DNA of 5,786 bases from Ignavibacteriota bacterium (GTDB lineage Bacteria; Bacteroidota; Ignavibacteria; Tepidaquicellales; Tepidaquicellaceae), in contig PMIW01000190.1 in the NCBI GenBank assembly GCA_003158365.1, forward strand, positions 5,441 through 11,226, given 5' to 3'. Every line of letters begins with the position of its first letter. Positions within the stretch are counted from its first letter, which is position 1. A program made the translations under genes and the position numbers. The notes beneath the pieces are model-generated. The model did not search any database. It had not been told where the DNA came from and worked only from the letters and a program-made list of their open reading frames with translations. Of the stretch, positions 5,379 through 5,786 are shown in pieces.

Positions 5379-5786
5379 CGGACTCTACGCCAAAAAGGAT
5401 TTTAATTGTTCAGGTCGGAAAAATCGGGGATATGATACTTACTACTCCCCTTTTTTCCGGGTTGAAAAAAATATTTCCTGATTATGAAATATTTGTACTT
5501 ACCAGTAAAGTGAATAATGAAATTGCGCTCACCAATCCCAATGTATCGGGAACAATAGTTTACAAGAAAAATATATTTTCGGTATTAAAATTAATTTTCA
5601 CATTAAGAAAGCTGAAGTTTAATTTCTGGATTGATACGAAGGATGAATATTCTTCCACTTCAAAGACGCTATTGAAATTCGGGAATTACGAAAAATCGCT
5701 GGGCTTCAATACGAAATTGGATTTATTCGATGTATCGCTTAAAGAATTTGTAAAGAGCGAACATTCGGTGTCATACAGTCTTTCCC
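5375..5786 (+). CDS. Glycosyltransferase family 9 (heptosyltransferase-like), N-terminal part, truncated by window
   Basis: This open frame runs from the end of yidC off the right edge, with 137 codons visible. The N-terminus R-I-L-I-V-Q-V-G15-K-I-G-D19-M-I-L-T-T-P-L-F, followed by F-P-D-Y-E-I-F-V-L-T and N-P-N-V, is the hallmark of GT9 enzymes such as WaaC/WaaF, which add ADP-heptose to the LPS core at the inner face of the membrane. D19 matches the proposed catalytic Asp of WaaC. A later strand F-W-I-D-T-K-D fits the family. Acceptor and sugar cannot be told from this half, so no symbol is given. The start TTG at 5375 overlaps the yidC stop (TTGA). No ATG or GTG lies between an in-frame TGA at 5321-5323 and the motif, and the next ATG falls inside the motif. 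It is probably cotranscribed and translationally coupled with yidC. Confidence 0.87.
   Translation, partial: MTDSTPKRILIVQVGKIGDMILTTPLFSGLKKIFPDYEIFVLTSKVNNEIALTNPNVSGTIVYKKNIFSVLKLIFTLRKLKFNFWIDTKDEYSSTSKTLLKFGNYEKSLGFNTKLDLFDVSLKEFVKSEHSVSYSLS

Overview
This window is AT-rich, and all nine genes supported here lie on the + strand, tightly packed. It looks like core chromosome from a bacterium of the Bacteroidota/Chlorobiota (FCB) side of the tree, possibly Ignavibacteria-like. Four observations support this. Shine-Dalgarno sequences are essentially absent. L34 ends in the LTVSDE-type tail I associate with that group. YidC has a long N-terminal linker and a large periplasmic domain, with Lys instead of Arg in the groove. 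An LPS-type GT9 glycosyltransferase implies an outer membrane. The phylum call is an inference from memory, not a computed result.

Left block (1-2523). The window opens inside the 3' end of hisS (histidyl-tRNA synthetase, anticodon-binding domain). A small unrecognised Lys/Phe-rich protein follows (300-707), with its stop codon overlapping the start of lgt by one base. lgt is the prolipoprotein diacylglyceryl transferase (707-1501). Next is a class I SAM-dependent methyltransferase of the Methyltransf_24 type (1516-2523). The spacings of 19, -1 and 14 bases suggest a single transcript.

Junction (2524-2628). This is the only sizeable non-coding gap, 105 bases. It holds a perfect 8-bp inverted repeat directly followed by a good sigma70-like promoter (TTGAAA, 17 bases, TATATT), placed about 20-25 bases upstream of rpmH.

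Right block (2629-5786). This is the classical rpmH-rnpA-yidD-yidC cluster: ribosomal protein L34, RNase P protein, membrane-insertion efficiency factor and membrane protein insertase. A GT9 glycosyltransferase follows in place of the often-seen mnmE. Its start overlaps the yidC stop by four bases, and it runs off the window end. rnpA, yidD and the GT9 gene all appear to start with TTG.

Together the genes cover translation and RNA processing (HisRS, L34, RNase P) and envelope building (Lgt for lipoproteins, YidC/YidD for inner-membrane proteins, GT9 for surface glycan, perhaps the methyltransferase). I found no mobile element, CRISPR array, tRNA or rRNA, and no convincing new multi-gene system. 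The points most worth a second look are a terminator-like hairpin inside rnpA, the forced TTG starts, and the internally repeated small protein next to lgt.
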